Below, piece by piece: positions 36,675 to 44,985 of a stretch of DNA of 64,000 nt. Every line of letters begins with the position of its first letter. The stretch's first letter is position 1. Below the pieces are notes generated by a model that saw nothing but the letters and a program-made list of their open reading frames with translations, had not been told where the DNA came from and searched no databases. A program made the translations under genes and the position numbers. Source of the stretch: Scopulibacillus darangshiensis (GTDB lineage Bacteria > Bacillota > Bacilli > Bacillales > Sporolactobacillaceae); assembly GCF_004341035.1 (NCBI RefSeq), contig NZ_SLXK01000016.1:23250-87249 (forward strand), given 5' to 3'.

Positions 36675-36707
36675 TATTCTCTTCCTTTCTTCATAACCTT
36701 TACTTTA

Positions 36708-36736
36708 ATCTTAGGTTATGGAGCGCTTTCAAACAA
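36708..36736 (-). promoter_or_regulatory. mtl promoter with candidate cre overlap
   Basis: On the minus strand: TTGTTT, a 17-base spacer, then TAAGAT. The spacer begins GAAAGCGCTCC, so TGAAAGCGCT, a good half of a CcpA cre site, overlaps the -35 and spacer. The 3' half of the cre is degenerate. A 7-bp inverted repeat CATAACC/GGTTATG (36692-36720) brackets the -10. Confidence 0.6.
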
Positions 36737-36820
36737 TGAATACTAAACCTAACTTTGTCACAGGCTGCTGTGCCAAAACTTTTATTAATGACCTAATCTG
36801 CAAACACGTTTTTTCCAAAT

Positions 36821-36848
36821 AAAAAAAAGACCTTTTCGGCCTTTATTT
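36821..36848 (-). terminator. terminator of the EPSPS-like operon
   Basis: Minus strand AAAGGCC-GAAAA-GGTCTTT (one G-U) followed by T8. It lies 70 bases after the last SDR gene. Confidence 0.8.
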
Positions 36849-36917
36849 TTAGCACTAGTTTTTCAATTATAATATCTAGCCTCAGGTCTTTACTATAGCT
36901 GTTTTATATAGGAACAA

Positions 36918-37715
36918 TCACTTTATTAAATCCTCAATTTCCGGCGGGTAATGGTTATTCATGGTTAATCCTCCGTCTAATTTTATCACTTGTCCAGTAA
37001 GAAAACTAGAGGCACCGCTTGCTAGGAACAAGGCAAGGTTCGCGACGTCATCGGGCTGTCCAAGTCTTCCAAGAGGTGTTTTGGCAACCACACCATCACG
37101 GTATTTTTCATAATGATCCCCGGTATAGAAAGTCAATGAATCCGTATCAACAACACTGGGAGTAATACAATTTGCAGTGATCCCTTTTGGTCCCAATTCC
37201 GTTGCAAAATAGCGTGTTAGAGATTCCAATGCTGCTTTGGCGGAACCAATATTGGCATAGCGAGGCAGTGTGAGCCCGCTTCCCATCGAGGAAATCGTGA
37301 TGATCCGGCCTTCGCGTCCTTCCATTAACGGCACCACGCGCTGCACGGCTTGAAGTGTACTATTGACAACCACTTGATACGTCTTTTCAATATGATAATC
37401 CTTTACCTCGAGAATCGTCTTGAAAGCAGTTGCTGCCGCGTTGGCGATAAAGATATCGAGCACACCCCACTCGCTTTGAACATGGTCAAACATGGCATCA
37501 ATGTCTCCCCGGGAATCAAGATCAGCCCTAAAAATTAGGGCCTGTCTTCCCATTTTACGAATTACTTCAGCGGTTTCCCTAGCGAGTTCCTCCTCTCGGC
37601 GATAATGAATGAGAACGTCAGCACCTTCTTCTGCAAATTTCAATGCAGTCGCTCGCCCGGTTCCCCTTGAACTGCCTGTGATTAATACTTTTTTATTCGT
37701 TAATGTGTCACCCAT
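36918..37715 (-). CDS. short-chain dehydrogenase, FabL/ChcA-like enoyl-reductase type (proposed)
   Basis: 265 residues, SDR. Cofactor loop TGSSRGTGRATALKFAEEGA; a NAA-type motif (IANAAAT); a Tyr-Lys pair region in ISSMGSGLTLPRYANIGSAKAA where the usual YxxxK is YANIGSAK, the spaced form seen in enoyl reductases of the FabL kind. It is the last gene of the second unit (EPSPS-like, ligase, ACAD, dienoyl-reductase-like, SDR). By analogy with ChcA of Streptomyces it could reduce a cyclohexenyl-CoA. The family is firm; the substrate is inferred. Confidence 0.75.
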   Translation of the reverse strand: MGDTLTNKKVLITGSSRGTGRATALKFAEEGADVLIHYRREEELARETAEVIRKMGRQALIFRADLDSRGDIDAMFDHVQSEWGVLDIFIANAAATAFKTILEVKDYHIEKTYQVVVNSTLQAVQRVVPLMEGREGRIITISSMGSGLTLPRYANIGSAKAALESLTRYFATELGPKGITANCITPSVVDTDSLTFYTGDHYEKYRDGVVAKTPLGRLGQPDDVANLALFLASGASSFLTGQVIKLDGGLTMNNHYPPEIEDLIK

Positions 37716-37730
37716 GGATAATCTCCCTTT

Positions 37731-39707
37731 CTAGTTTTTAGCCGATGCCTCTTCCGTTATAGAATCATAGATAAGGCTGTAAGCTTGCTGAATCGCTTTT
37801 GCTGCATTCAGTTCGCTGGCAATGTCACTGCCGCCGATCGTTTCAATCGGAACATGCCCTTTTAGTGCATCGAAGAGCTCCCTATTTTCAGTTTGGCCTG
37901 TACAAAGAATAACTTGATCTGCCTCAATAAATTGTTGTCCATCATTATTTTGAACCCAAACGCCATCTTCAGTAATTTCTTTACATTCAAAGCCTTTTAA
38001 AATGTTGACACCCAACTGTCTAAGCTTCGATATCAGCACCCAACGTGTCGTCGGACCGACTCTCTTTGCAGGTTTTGGAGATCTGGAAATGACTGTAACA
38101 TCAACACGATGAGACTGTTCAGCCTGGGATTCGGCGATAAAATGGGCAAGGTCACAACCGATTCCACCGCCGCCAACAATGGCAATTCTTTTTCCCAATG
38201 TGACTGTTTTGGATAAAATGTCGGAATAGGCAGCAACATGAGGAAGATCTGTTCCTTTTAGCAGCCTAGGAATGTTTGGTTCTACACCGGTCGCAATTAT
38301 GACCTTATCAAATGCCCTTAATTCATCTATTGCAGGTTGATAAGAAAGCTTCACATTTACGTTCAAACGTTCAAGTGACGTTTTATAAAATCGGATCGTC
38401 TCAAGGAAGTTTTCTTTCCCGGGGATTTGAGAAGCTAAAAGGAATTGGCCGCCTAATTGACCCTTGGCTTCAAAGAGTGTCACCCGTTCACATTTTTCAG
38501 CCAACGCTTTGGCCGCCGCAAGCCCGGCAATCCCACCGCCAACCACCGCAATGTTCTGTCTCTGCTGACCGTGATGATCTCTGTCTTTCAAGCCCCATTT
38601 CCATTCGTGCCCTGTTCGCGGATTGACAAGACAGCCAACCGGCGATGGAGGATGTCCCATTGTGTGATCAAGGCATTCCTGGTTGCAGGAAATACACACA
38701 TTCAATTCTTCACGGCCGCCCGTCTTTGCTTTTTGAGCGAAAGATGCATCGGCAAGCCAAGGCCGTGCAGGCGCGACAAAGTCCATTAACTGTTGATTCA
38801 GAACATCATCAGCACATTCAGGAGTATGGATGCGGTTAGCACCGATAACAGGGATATTTACTGCTTGGCGAATCTCAGATGCAACATGAGCAAAAGCGCC
38901 GGCGCGAACAATGGCAGCAACCGTTGGAACCCGTGATTCATGCCAACCGACACCGACATTTAATGCATCGACACCGTGCTTGGCCAGCTCCCGCGCAAAT
39001 TGAACCGTTTCGGCGCGCGTCGTGCTGCCATCCATATAATCGTCACCAGACATCCGGTATATGACCGGATAATCGGACCCAAGTGATTTGCGAATGCCTG
39101 AGACAATTTCAAGCGGCAGCGCCATTCTTTTATAAAAATCGCCGCCATACTTATCCTCCCGTTGATTGGTAAGCGGCGAGAGAAATTGATTAAGCAAATA
39201 ACCTTCAGAACCCATGAGTTCAACTGCATCGAACCCTGCAGATTCGGCAAATACCGCTCCATTAACAAATGCATCCCGGATGTCATGAATCTCTTTTGTC
39301 GAAAGCGCGACAGGTCTTTCTTTCGTCACCTTTGACATGATGGCGCTAGGGGCAACGGGTTCCAGCCCGGTTTCAGAGCTTTTGGCATAACGGCCATTGT
39401 GCTGCAATTGCAAAGCCATTTTACCTCTAGCCAAATGGACTGCCTCTATTAGTTCTTGAAGTTGGACGCGATGATCCTGTTCTGTTAAACAATACATATG
39501 ATCGCCGCCTCCGCTTGGAAGAACGGCAGCACCACCGGTAATAATAAGAGCTGCGCCGCCTTTAGCTCTTTCGCTGTAGAAGGCTTTAAGCTGATTTAAT
39601 TGCTCCCTGTCACCCTCAATACCAAGATGCATGGCCCCCATAAGGATGCGGTGATCCAAGGTCAAACTTCCGATATACCCTTTTTTAAAAAGCAATGAAA
39701 CGGTCAT
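37731..39707 (-). CDS. 2,4-dienoyl-CoA reductase-like Old Yellow Enzyme fusion
   Basis: 658 residues. The N-terminal OYE-type TIM barrel binds FMN. A cysteine cluster near residues 340-365 (CISCNQECLDH, then VGCLVNP) would bind a 4Fe-4S centre. The C-terminal half has FAD and NAD(P)H loops (VVGGGIAGLAAAKALAEK and IVGGGGIGCDLAHF). The layout equals FadH. In this cluster, without thiolase or hydratase, I infer that it reduces a ring diene bound to CoA rather than a fatty dienoyl-CoA. It is 6 bases from the acyl-CoA dehydrogenase gene. Confidence 0.85.
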   Translation of the reverse strand: MTVSLLFKKGYIGSLTLDHRILMGAMHLGIEGDREQLNQLKAFYSERAKGGAALIITGGAAVLPSGGGDHMYCLTEQDHRVQLQELIEAVHLARGKMALQLQHNGRYAKSSETGLEPVAPSAIMSKVTKERPVALSTKEIHDIRDAFVNGAVFAESAGFDAVELMGSEGYLLNQFLSPLTNQREDKYGGDFYKRMALPLEIVSGIRKSLGSDYPVIYRMSGDDYMDGSTTRAETVQFARELAKHGVDALNVGVGWHESRVPTVAAIVRAGAFAHVASEIRQAVNIPVIGANRIHTPECADDVLNQQLMDFVAPARPWLADASFAQKAKTGGREELNVCISCNQECLDHTMGHPPSPVGCLVNPRTGHEWKWGLKDRDHHGQQRQNIAVVGGGIAGLAAAKALAEKCERVTLFEAKGQLGGQFLLASQIPGKENFLETIRFYKTSLERLNVNVKLSYQPAIDELRAFDKVIIATGVEPNIPRLLKGTDLPHVAAYSDILSKTVTLGKRIAIVGGGGIGCDLAHFIAESQAEQSHRVDVTVISRSPKPAKRVGPTTRWVLISKLRQLGVNILKGFECKEITEDGVWVQNNDGQQFIEADQVILCTGQTENRELFDALKGHVPIETIGGSDIASELNAAKAIQQAYSLIYDSITEEASAKN

Positions 39708-39713
39708 ATTGTC

Positions 39714-40853
39714 TCATCCTTTATCAAAAAAATGTTTGGCAATAACCGCTTTTTGTGTTTCGGCCGTGCCTTCTTCAAACCACTGCATTCGGGCATCACG
39801 ATAAATTCTTTCGATTTCACTGCCTTTAAAATAACCGATTCCGCCAAAAATTTGCAGTGCTTTATCAGTAACCCTTTTCACCATTTCAACACTGTAAAAC
39901 TTCGCCATTGATGCTTGTGCCGGTAGCAACGCTTCCCGATCTTGAAGTTTTCCGGCATTTTGGCACAAAGCCTTAGCGGCTTCAATATCTGTCGCCATTT
40001 CGGCGATGTAGGACTGGATAAGCTGCCTCTTTGCTAAAGGCTTGCCAAATGTGACTCTTTCGTTTGCCCTTTCAATTGCAAGATTTAGGGCCCGTTCTGC
40101 AAGGCCGACACAGGTCATCGCAACAGAAATACGGCTAGGATCTAGGAAGCCATTTAAAGCGGCTATTAGACCTTGACCAGGCTCACCGAGCAAGTTTGCG
40201 ACTGGGACACGGGCATCTTTTAATTCCAAATGGGCATGCCCTGTCCCGGTTTGGCCCATCGTCCCAGGCATTATCCTAATTTCCAACCCCTGGGTATCCC
40301 TTGGCACCATTAAAGCCAATGTACCGTCATAACCTGTAGTCCCCTCCAAACGCGCAAAAAGCAGGAAATAATCCGCAATATCGCCAAAAGAAATCATCCA
40401 CTTTTCTCCATTGACAAGATAGTCTGAGCCATCTTTCCGTACCGTTGTTTTAAGATCAGCGCCAGATCCGCTATTGGGTTCTGTTAAGGTGAAAGTGGTT
40501 ATGACATCACCAGCAATAAGAGGTTTAACAAACCGTTCTTTCTGCTCATCATTCACGATCGGCAAAAGCGGCCGCCAAATCCCGTTACAAACATGAACGA
40601 TGACCCTAACTGAGCCGTGGGATTGCGATAGAAGCTTAATGATTTCTAAATACTGTGAAAAAGGAAGACCGCGGCCCCCTAATGATTCCGGTGCCGTCAG
40701 GTTTAGATAGCCGCGCGCTCTCAGTTCGTCCCAAATGTCTTTTCCACACTCGCCTGTTTCTTCAATCCTTTGAGACATCTTCCGAAGGGGACCATTGACA
40801 TATTCCCTTGCTTCACATTTTAATTTCTGAAATATTTTATCATCCAAGACCAT
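39714..40853 (-). CDS. acyl-CoA dehydrogenase family flavoprotein, copy 1
   Basis: 379 residues. FAD-binding segments TFTLTEPNSGSGADLKT and KWMISFGDIADYF; C-terminal RVTFGKPLAKRQLIQ, LQIFGGIGYFKGSEIERIYRD and FEEGTAET, where the Glu before GT is the likely catalytic base. In this setting it may catalyse a dehydration or a dehydrogenation of a ring acyl-CoA. ATG 40853 has AAGG seven bases away; TTG 40847, six bases after GGGGA, is an alternative. It shares wording with the second copy at 44986-46209 (WFEEGTAE). Confidence 0.85.
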   Translation of the reverse strand: MVLDDKIFQKLKCEAREYVNGPLRKMSQRIEETGECGKDIWDELRARGYLNLTAPESLGGRGLPFSQYLEIIKLLSQSHGSVRVIVHVCNGIWRPLLPIVNDEQKERFVKPLIAGDVITTFTLTEPNSGSGADLKTTVRKDGSDYLVNGEKWMISFGDIADYFLLFARLEGTTGYDGTLALMVPRDTQGLEIRIMPGTMGQTGTGHAHLELKDARVPVANLLGEPGQGLIAALNGFLDPSRISVAMTCVGLAERALNLAIERANERVTFGKPLAKRQLIQSYIAEMATDIEAAKALCQNAGKLQDREALLPAQASMAKFYSVEMVKRVTDKALQIFGGIGYFKGSEIERIYRDARMQWFEEGTAETQKAVIAKHFFDKG

Positions 40854-40873
40854 TCCCCTGCCTTAATTAGGTA

Positions 40874-42460
40874 TTAACTTTTGATTTGAAGTTTGTCAGC
40901 GATCATTTGTCTCAGAATATATTTTTGAACCTTTCCTGTCACCGTCCGCGGCAGCTCATCAATTAACTCAAGGTGTTCCGGCCAATAGATTTTGGCGGTA
41001 TTCCTAGATTCCAGAAAAGAGGTGAGATCCTCTAATGAAAAAGCCTGAGGGACTTTAAGCGACACATAGGCGCAAATCCGCTCGCCTAACCGCTCGTCCG
41101 GCATCCCGACGATTGCAACGTCTTTAATGTTCTCATGCATATATAAGATATTTTCTATGTCAACTACCGGGATCTTTTCCCCGCCGCGGTTAATGATATC
41201 CTTAACACGTCCGGTGATGCTTAGATAGCCGTCTTTATCGATCGTGGCTAAGTCACCAGTAATGAAAAAGCCGTTTTCGTCGATGACATCCCCATACCAA
41301 TCATGATGGCCGAGATAAGTTGTAAAAGTCGCCGGCGTTTTAACACGATACATGCCTTCCCTACCGGGAGTAACCTCGTTGCCCTCATTATCTGTAATCT
41401 TCATTTCCATCCCTTCAATGACTTGCCCGTCGGTTCCCCATTCCTTTTCATCATTACTGAAAGGTGAACCGACGCTGACAAGGCATGTTTCCGTTGAACC
41501 CCAACCGCCAACGACCTTGCAGCCCAAAGCAGACGTTGCATCATGAGCAAGCCGCCTTGGGACAGATGCACCGGTCGCAACAAAGATTTTCAGCCCTATT
41601 GGCGGGTTTGGTTCTCGGGAAATATCCGCTAAAAACGGCGTCGCAGCTTGGACAAAAGTCGAACCATAATCCTCAATTGCCCGGCGCGCTGTTTCGACAT
41701 CCCATTTTGCCTCTAAGACTTGTTTGGCCCCAAGTGACAGCGCTACAATCATTCCGTACAGAAAACCGGTCTGGTGGGCGAGTGGGGAAGGGACCCATAT
41801 CGCATCCCTCCCGGTTAACCCTAATGTTTTCGTATGAGCATGAACCGCATAGCTCAAAGTGCCGTGTGTATGGATCACACCCTTAGGCTCACCCGTCGTG
41901 CCCGATGTAAAAAGGAGTTGGGCATCCGTTAAAGTGGTTGGACTGCGGCCATTTACTTCTTCCAGATCAGGCTCATTTTGAGCGAGCCCGCCCAAACAAT
42001 GTTCAATATCAAACGGATCCCTTGATTTAATCACCACAATAGATTCCAGGTCGATCAGGTTAAGCTTAATACGGTCAGCCATCGCTTTATATTGATAGTG
42101 ATTAAACTCTTTAGGGACGATCAGCATTTTACTTCTTGATTTCTCCATAATAAAAGAAACTTCACGGTCCCTCAGCGTCGGTAAAATCGGGCAGGCTGCT
42201 GCCCCGATCTTCCAAATGGCCAACGTTACAACAACAAATTCCCAGCTGTTTGGCATCATATATGCAACAAATTCCCCTGGTTTAATGCCCTTCTCGATAA
42301 GACCCTGGGCGGTGCGATTCGCTAGATTCTCTAACTGGCCATAATTTAATTCAATCGGTGCCGACAGACTGAGGTCAACGATAGCAGCCTTTCCTGGATC
42401 AACCTTTTTTAGATGGTCCAGGAACAATGGTTCTTTTTCCGGTTGACATTCTTTTCCCAT
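40874..42460 (-). CDS. acyl-CoA synthetase (cyclohexanecarboxylate-CoA ligase-like), copy 1
   Basis: 528 residues, ANL superfamily. LLFTSGTTGEPKGVIHTHG is the AMP-binding P-loop, GGWGSTETCLVS the A5 motif, FITGDLATIDKDGY and GRVKDIINRGGEKIP the hinge, and TVTGKVQKYILR the catalytic Lys. The wording is close to AliA-type alicyclic acid ligases. The frame opens at 42502, but ATG 42460 has AAAGGAGA upstream. It overlaps the EPSPS-like gene by 62 bases. Proposed to activate shikimate or a derivative with CoA. Confidence 0.83.
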   Translation of the reverse strand: MGKECQPEKEPLFLDHLKKVDPGKAAIVDLSLSAPIELNYGQLENLANRTAQGLIEKGIKPGEFVAYMMPNSWEFVVVTLAIWKIGAAACPILPTLRDREVSFIMEKSRSKMLIVPKEFNHYQYKAMADRIKLNLIDLESIVVIKSRDPFDIEHCLGGLAQNEPDLEEVNGRSPTTLTDAQLLFTSGTTGEPKGVIHTHGTLSYAVHAHTKTLGLTGRDAIWVPSPLAHQTGFLYGMIVALSLGAKQVLEAKWDVETARRAIEDYGSTFVQAATPFLADISREPNPPIGLKIFVATGASVPRRLAHDATSALGCKVVGGWGSTETCLVSVGSPFSNDEKEWGTDGQVIEGMEMKITDNEGNEVTPGREGMYRVKTPATFTTYLGHHDWYGDVIDENGFFITGDLATIDKDGYLSITGRVKDIINRGGEKIPVVDIENILYMHENIKDVAIVGMPDERLGERICAYVSLKVPQAFSLEDLTSFLESRNTAKIYWPEHLELIDELPRTVTGKVQKYILRQMIADKLQIKS

Positions 42461-43787
42461 GCTGCAATTGTCTCCTTTCCCTTTTTCTTTCACTCTTTTC
42501 AATTCTCATATCGAGTCCTAATTGTTTCATATGATCCAGGAATTCAGGATAAGAAATTTTATAGGCATTTGGGAAGCTTAAATCACTTTCCCCATTGGCT
42601 CGTGTCGCGGCTATTGCAAAAGCCATTTCAACACGATGGTCATTGTAAGTGGAGATGGAAGCGGCCTTTAAATCATCTACCCCCATAATGATCAAATCAT
42701 CGCCTACTTCCTTAATATCAGCCCCCATTTTATTTAGTTGGAGCATTGCTTTAACCCGGTTGGACTCCTTTAATCTTCCTGGACCGATGTTTCTCAAAAC
42801 CGTTTTCCCTTTGGAAAGTGCGGCGAGAACGCTTAATGCTGGAATTAAATCCGGCATGTTCCTCATATCAATTTCAAGACTGGCGGTTGGCTGGATGCCG
42901 TTATGTTTGATAACGATTTGGTCCTTTTCATGGTCGGCTTCAATTGGCAAACCCATTTTTTCCACAATCTCCAAGATTCTCCCCTCAGGATGGGAGCCCC
43001 CTGCAGAAATGCCTTCTAATATTAAATCGCTTGGGTGAAGTGAAGCCAAAACAAGTAGAAAGGCTGCTGATGATAGATCAGGTTCTAATGTAAGATCGGC
43101 AGGATGATAGTTTTGCTTAGCAGGGACCGTCCACGTTCGGCCGTTTGGATGTTCGATGACATTAATGCCAAATTGGTTCATCATGTTAATCGTTAAATTG
43201 ATATACGTCTTTTCATTTAAAGGAGGTATGGCTTCAACGACAGTATCTTTAGATGCCAAAGGCGCCAAAATTAATAATCCTGAAATCCATTGGCTTAATG
43301 TGCCCTGGATTTGTACTTTGCCCCCTTTTGGTAAACCGGGATAAACAGTGATAGGCAAACGGCCGTTATCCGACTCGTTTTTTATCCCCATATCCGATAA
43401 AGCATTAAGCAAGGGTTCCATTGGCCTTGCTTTTAATGCTTTTTGACCATCATAAGTCGCAGGACCGTTTTGGGAAAAGGAACCAAGGCCAATTAAGAAC
43501 TGAGAGGTTGTACCAGAGCTGCCGACACGAACCCCCCCGTTTACAGGTATGTATGGACCACCTTCGACAATGTAACCATGTTTCGTATTGTTTATTTTTA
43601 TACCTAAGTCCTTTAAGGCATTAAGGGAATCCTTAATATGGACGGCATATGATTTACCTGTAATGCGGGTCTTGCCTTTAGCTAATGAACCGAAGATCAA
43701 CGCGCGATGCAAATGGTACTTTGACGATGGGACACGGACTGCACCGTTGATTTTCCCATGGTATGAACTGATTTTTAACCTTCCCAT
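42399..43787 (-). CDS. divergent EPSP synthase paralogue
   Basis: 462 residues, EPSP synthase fold. Recognisable are SSKYHLHRAL (residues 21-30), GSSGTTSQ (89-96), RPMEPL (121-126), LSQW (164-167), NMPD, RLKESNR and NDHRVEMAF. Compared from memory with E. coli AroA, catalytic Lys22, Arg124, Asp313, Glu341 and Arg386 equivalents are kept. Ser23 is Tyr, Arg100 is Gln, Ser169 is Leu, Ser197 is Glu and Lys411 is Ile. The C-terminus has a basic tail (about residues 430-462). It is cluster-embedded and unlikely to be the housekeeping aroA. ATG 43787 follows GGAGG. Confidence 0.82.
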   Translation of the reverse strand: MGRLKISSYHGKINGAVRVPSSKYHLHRALIFGSLAKGKTRITGKSYAVHIKDSLNALKDLGIKINNTKHGYIVEGGPYIPVNGGVRVGSSGTTSQFLIGLGSFSQNGPATYDGQKALKARPMEPLLNALSDMGIKNESDNGRLPITVYPGLPKGGKVQIQGTLSQWISGLLILAPLASKDTVVEAIPPLNEKTYINLTINMMNQFGINVIEHPNGRTWTVPAKQNYHPADLTLEPDLSSAAFLLVLASLHPSDLILEGISAGGSHPEGRILEIVEKMGLPIEADHEKDQIVIKHNGIQPTASLEIDMRNMPDLIPALSVLAALSKGKTVLRNIGPGRLKESNRVKAMLQLNKMGADIKEVGDDLIIMGVDDLKAASISTYNDHRVEMAFAIAATRANGESDLSFPNAYKISYPEFLDHMKQLGLDMRIEKSERKRERRQLQHGKRMSTGKRTIVPGPSKKG

Positions 43788-43875
43788 TGGGTAAAACCTC
43801 CATGTAACGTGGTTTTAATAGATATATATTCTTTTTGTGGTGAAATAACACTTAAGATTCTGTTTTATATCAATA

Positions 43876-43914
43876 CAAAAAGACCCGTACACCTTTAGGG
43901 TACGAACCTTTTTG
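43876..43914 (-). terminator. terminator between the two alicyclic-pathway units
   Basis: Minus strand AAGGTTCGTACCC / GGTGTACGGGTCTT hairpin with several G-U pairs, then TTTTTG. It separates the Zn-dehydrogenase gene from the EPSPS-like gene, implying two transcription units. Confidence 0.7.
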
Positions 43915-43952
43915 TAAGCATTTTATTTTTTTGGATTGGAGGATTTCAGATG

Positions 43953-44984
43953 TCATTTCCGATTTGGTTCAATCACCCAACGCCCTGACATGCGAACATC
44001 TTGAAATGCTTGATTTATATTTTCGAGAGCAATAGTTCCCGCAATAAGCTTCGTTGGGTCTAGCTTTCCCGCAGCGGTTAATTCCACTAGTTTACCGACG
44101 TCCTCAATAACCGATCCATAGCTCGTTATGACCTGAATGCCCCGCCGGACTGTCTTGGCGATTGGGATTGACACGGTATCATCCGACATGCCAATAATGG
44201 TCACCTTACCACCTGGCCTTACGATGTCCAATGCCAAGGCTACCGTCTCCCTACTGGCAATCGTGTCAATGACAACATCTATGCCGCCTGATTTTGACCA
44301 GCGGCGAATGGTTCTCGCTGTGCGCCTTGCATCATCCATTATGGTAAAGCCTGCTTCTGATCCGTATTCTTCCGCTATTTTCACACCTGAAGCACGCCGA
44401 GTAACAGCACCCAAATGGCCAACGGAAAAAATATCAGCAAGTTGGAGAGAAGCCAGTCCAATTCCGCCGGTACCTATGACAATCACCGTGTGCCCGGCTT
44501 GTACACGCGATAGATTCATGGCGTGAAATGGCGTTGCATAGGCATCCACCAACACTGCCGCCGCAGCACTTGAAAAATGGTCAGGGAGCTTAATCAATTG
44601 GCTTTGCGGTACAATGACCTGTTCTGCAAAGCCCCCTGGTCTGTGATAGCCAATCACCGCTTGTCTAATACAAAGATTGGGCTGATTGTTCTGGCATGCT
44701 GCACATGTCCCGCAGAATATAAAAGGGTGAACCGCGACATGATCACCTTCCTGGAAGTCTCCCACTTGCTCTTCTATTTCAACAATTGTGCCTGAAATCT
44801 CATGTCCCATTGTCAATGGGAATGATGTGCCCGCCGGTACGGCTTCACCCTTCACGACTTGACGATCACTGCCGCACACACCGCAGGCTTCAACCCGGAT
44901 CCGGACTTCGCCTTGCTTTAATGGCGCGGCGTCTATCTGGACTGTGGAAAAGCCATCTTCTGTTGTAAATTGTGCGGTGAGCAC
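43953..44984 (-). CDS. zinc-binding alcohol dehydrogenase (MDR family)
   Basis: About 343 residues. Catalytic zinc ligands lie in CGVCGSD and GHEISG; structural zinc cysteines in FCGTCAACQNNQPNLC; the cofactor loop is VIGTGGIGLASLQLA. The open frame extends upstream, but GTG 44984 has AGGAGG within the end of the preceding gene. It is the last gene of the first unit. Resemblance to hydroxycyclohexene-carboxyl-CoA dehydrogenases is possible, so oxidation of a ring hydroxyl is a reasonable guess. Confidence 0.82.
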   Translation of the reverse strand: MLTAQFTTEDGFSTVQIDAAPLKQGEVRIRVEACGVCGSDRQVVKGEAVPAGTSFPLTMGHEISGTIVEIEEQVGDFQEGDHVAVHPFIFCGTCAACQNNQPNLCIRQAVIGYHRPGGFAEQVIVPQSQLIKLPDHFSSAAAAVLVDAYATPFHAMNLSRVQAGHTVIVIGTGGIGLASLQLADIFSVGHLGAVTRRASGVKIAEEYGSEAGFTIMDDARRTARTIRRWSKSGGIDVVIDTIASRETVALALDIVRPGGKVTIIGMSDDTVSIPIAKTVRRGIQVITSYGSVIEDVGKLVELTAAGKLDPTKLIAGTIALENINQAFQDVRMSGRWVIEPNRK

Positions 44985-44985
44985 G

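Noticed and set aside
36918..42460. Cluster read as fatty acid beta-oxidation
   Set aside because: There is no thiolase, enoyl-CoA hydratase or 3-hydroxyacyl-CoA dehydrogenase, and an EPSP synthase paralogue is present.
42399..43787. Housekeeping aroA
   Set aside because: Context and several substitutions at phosphate-binding positions argue against it; a normal aroA is expected elsewhere.
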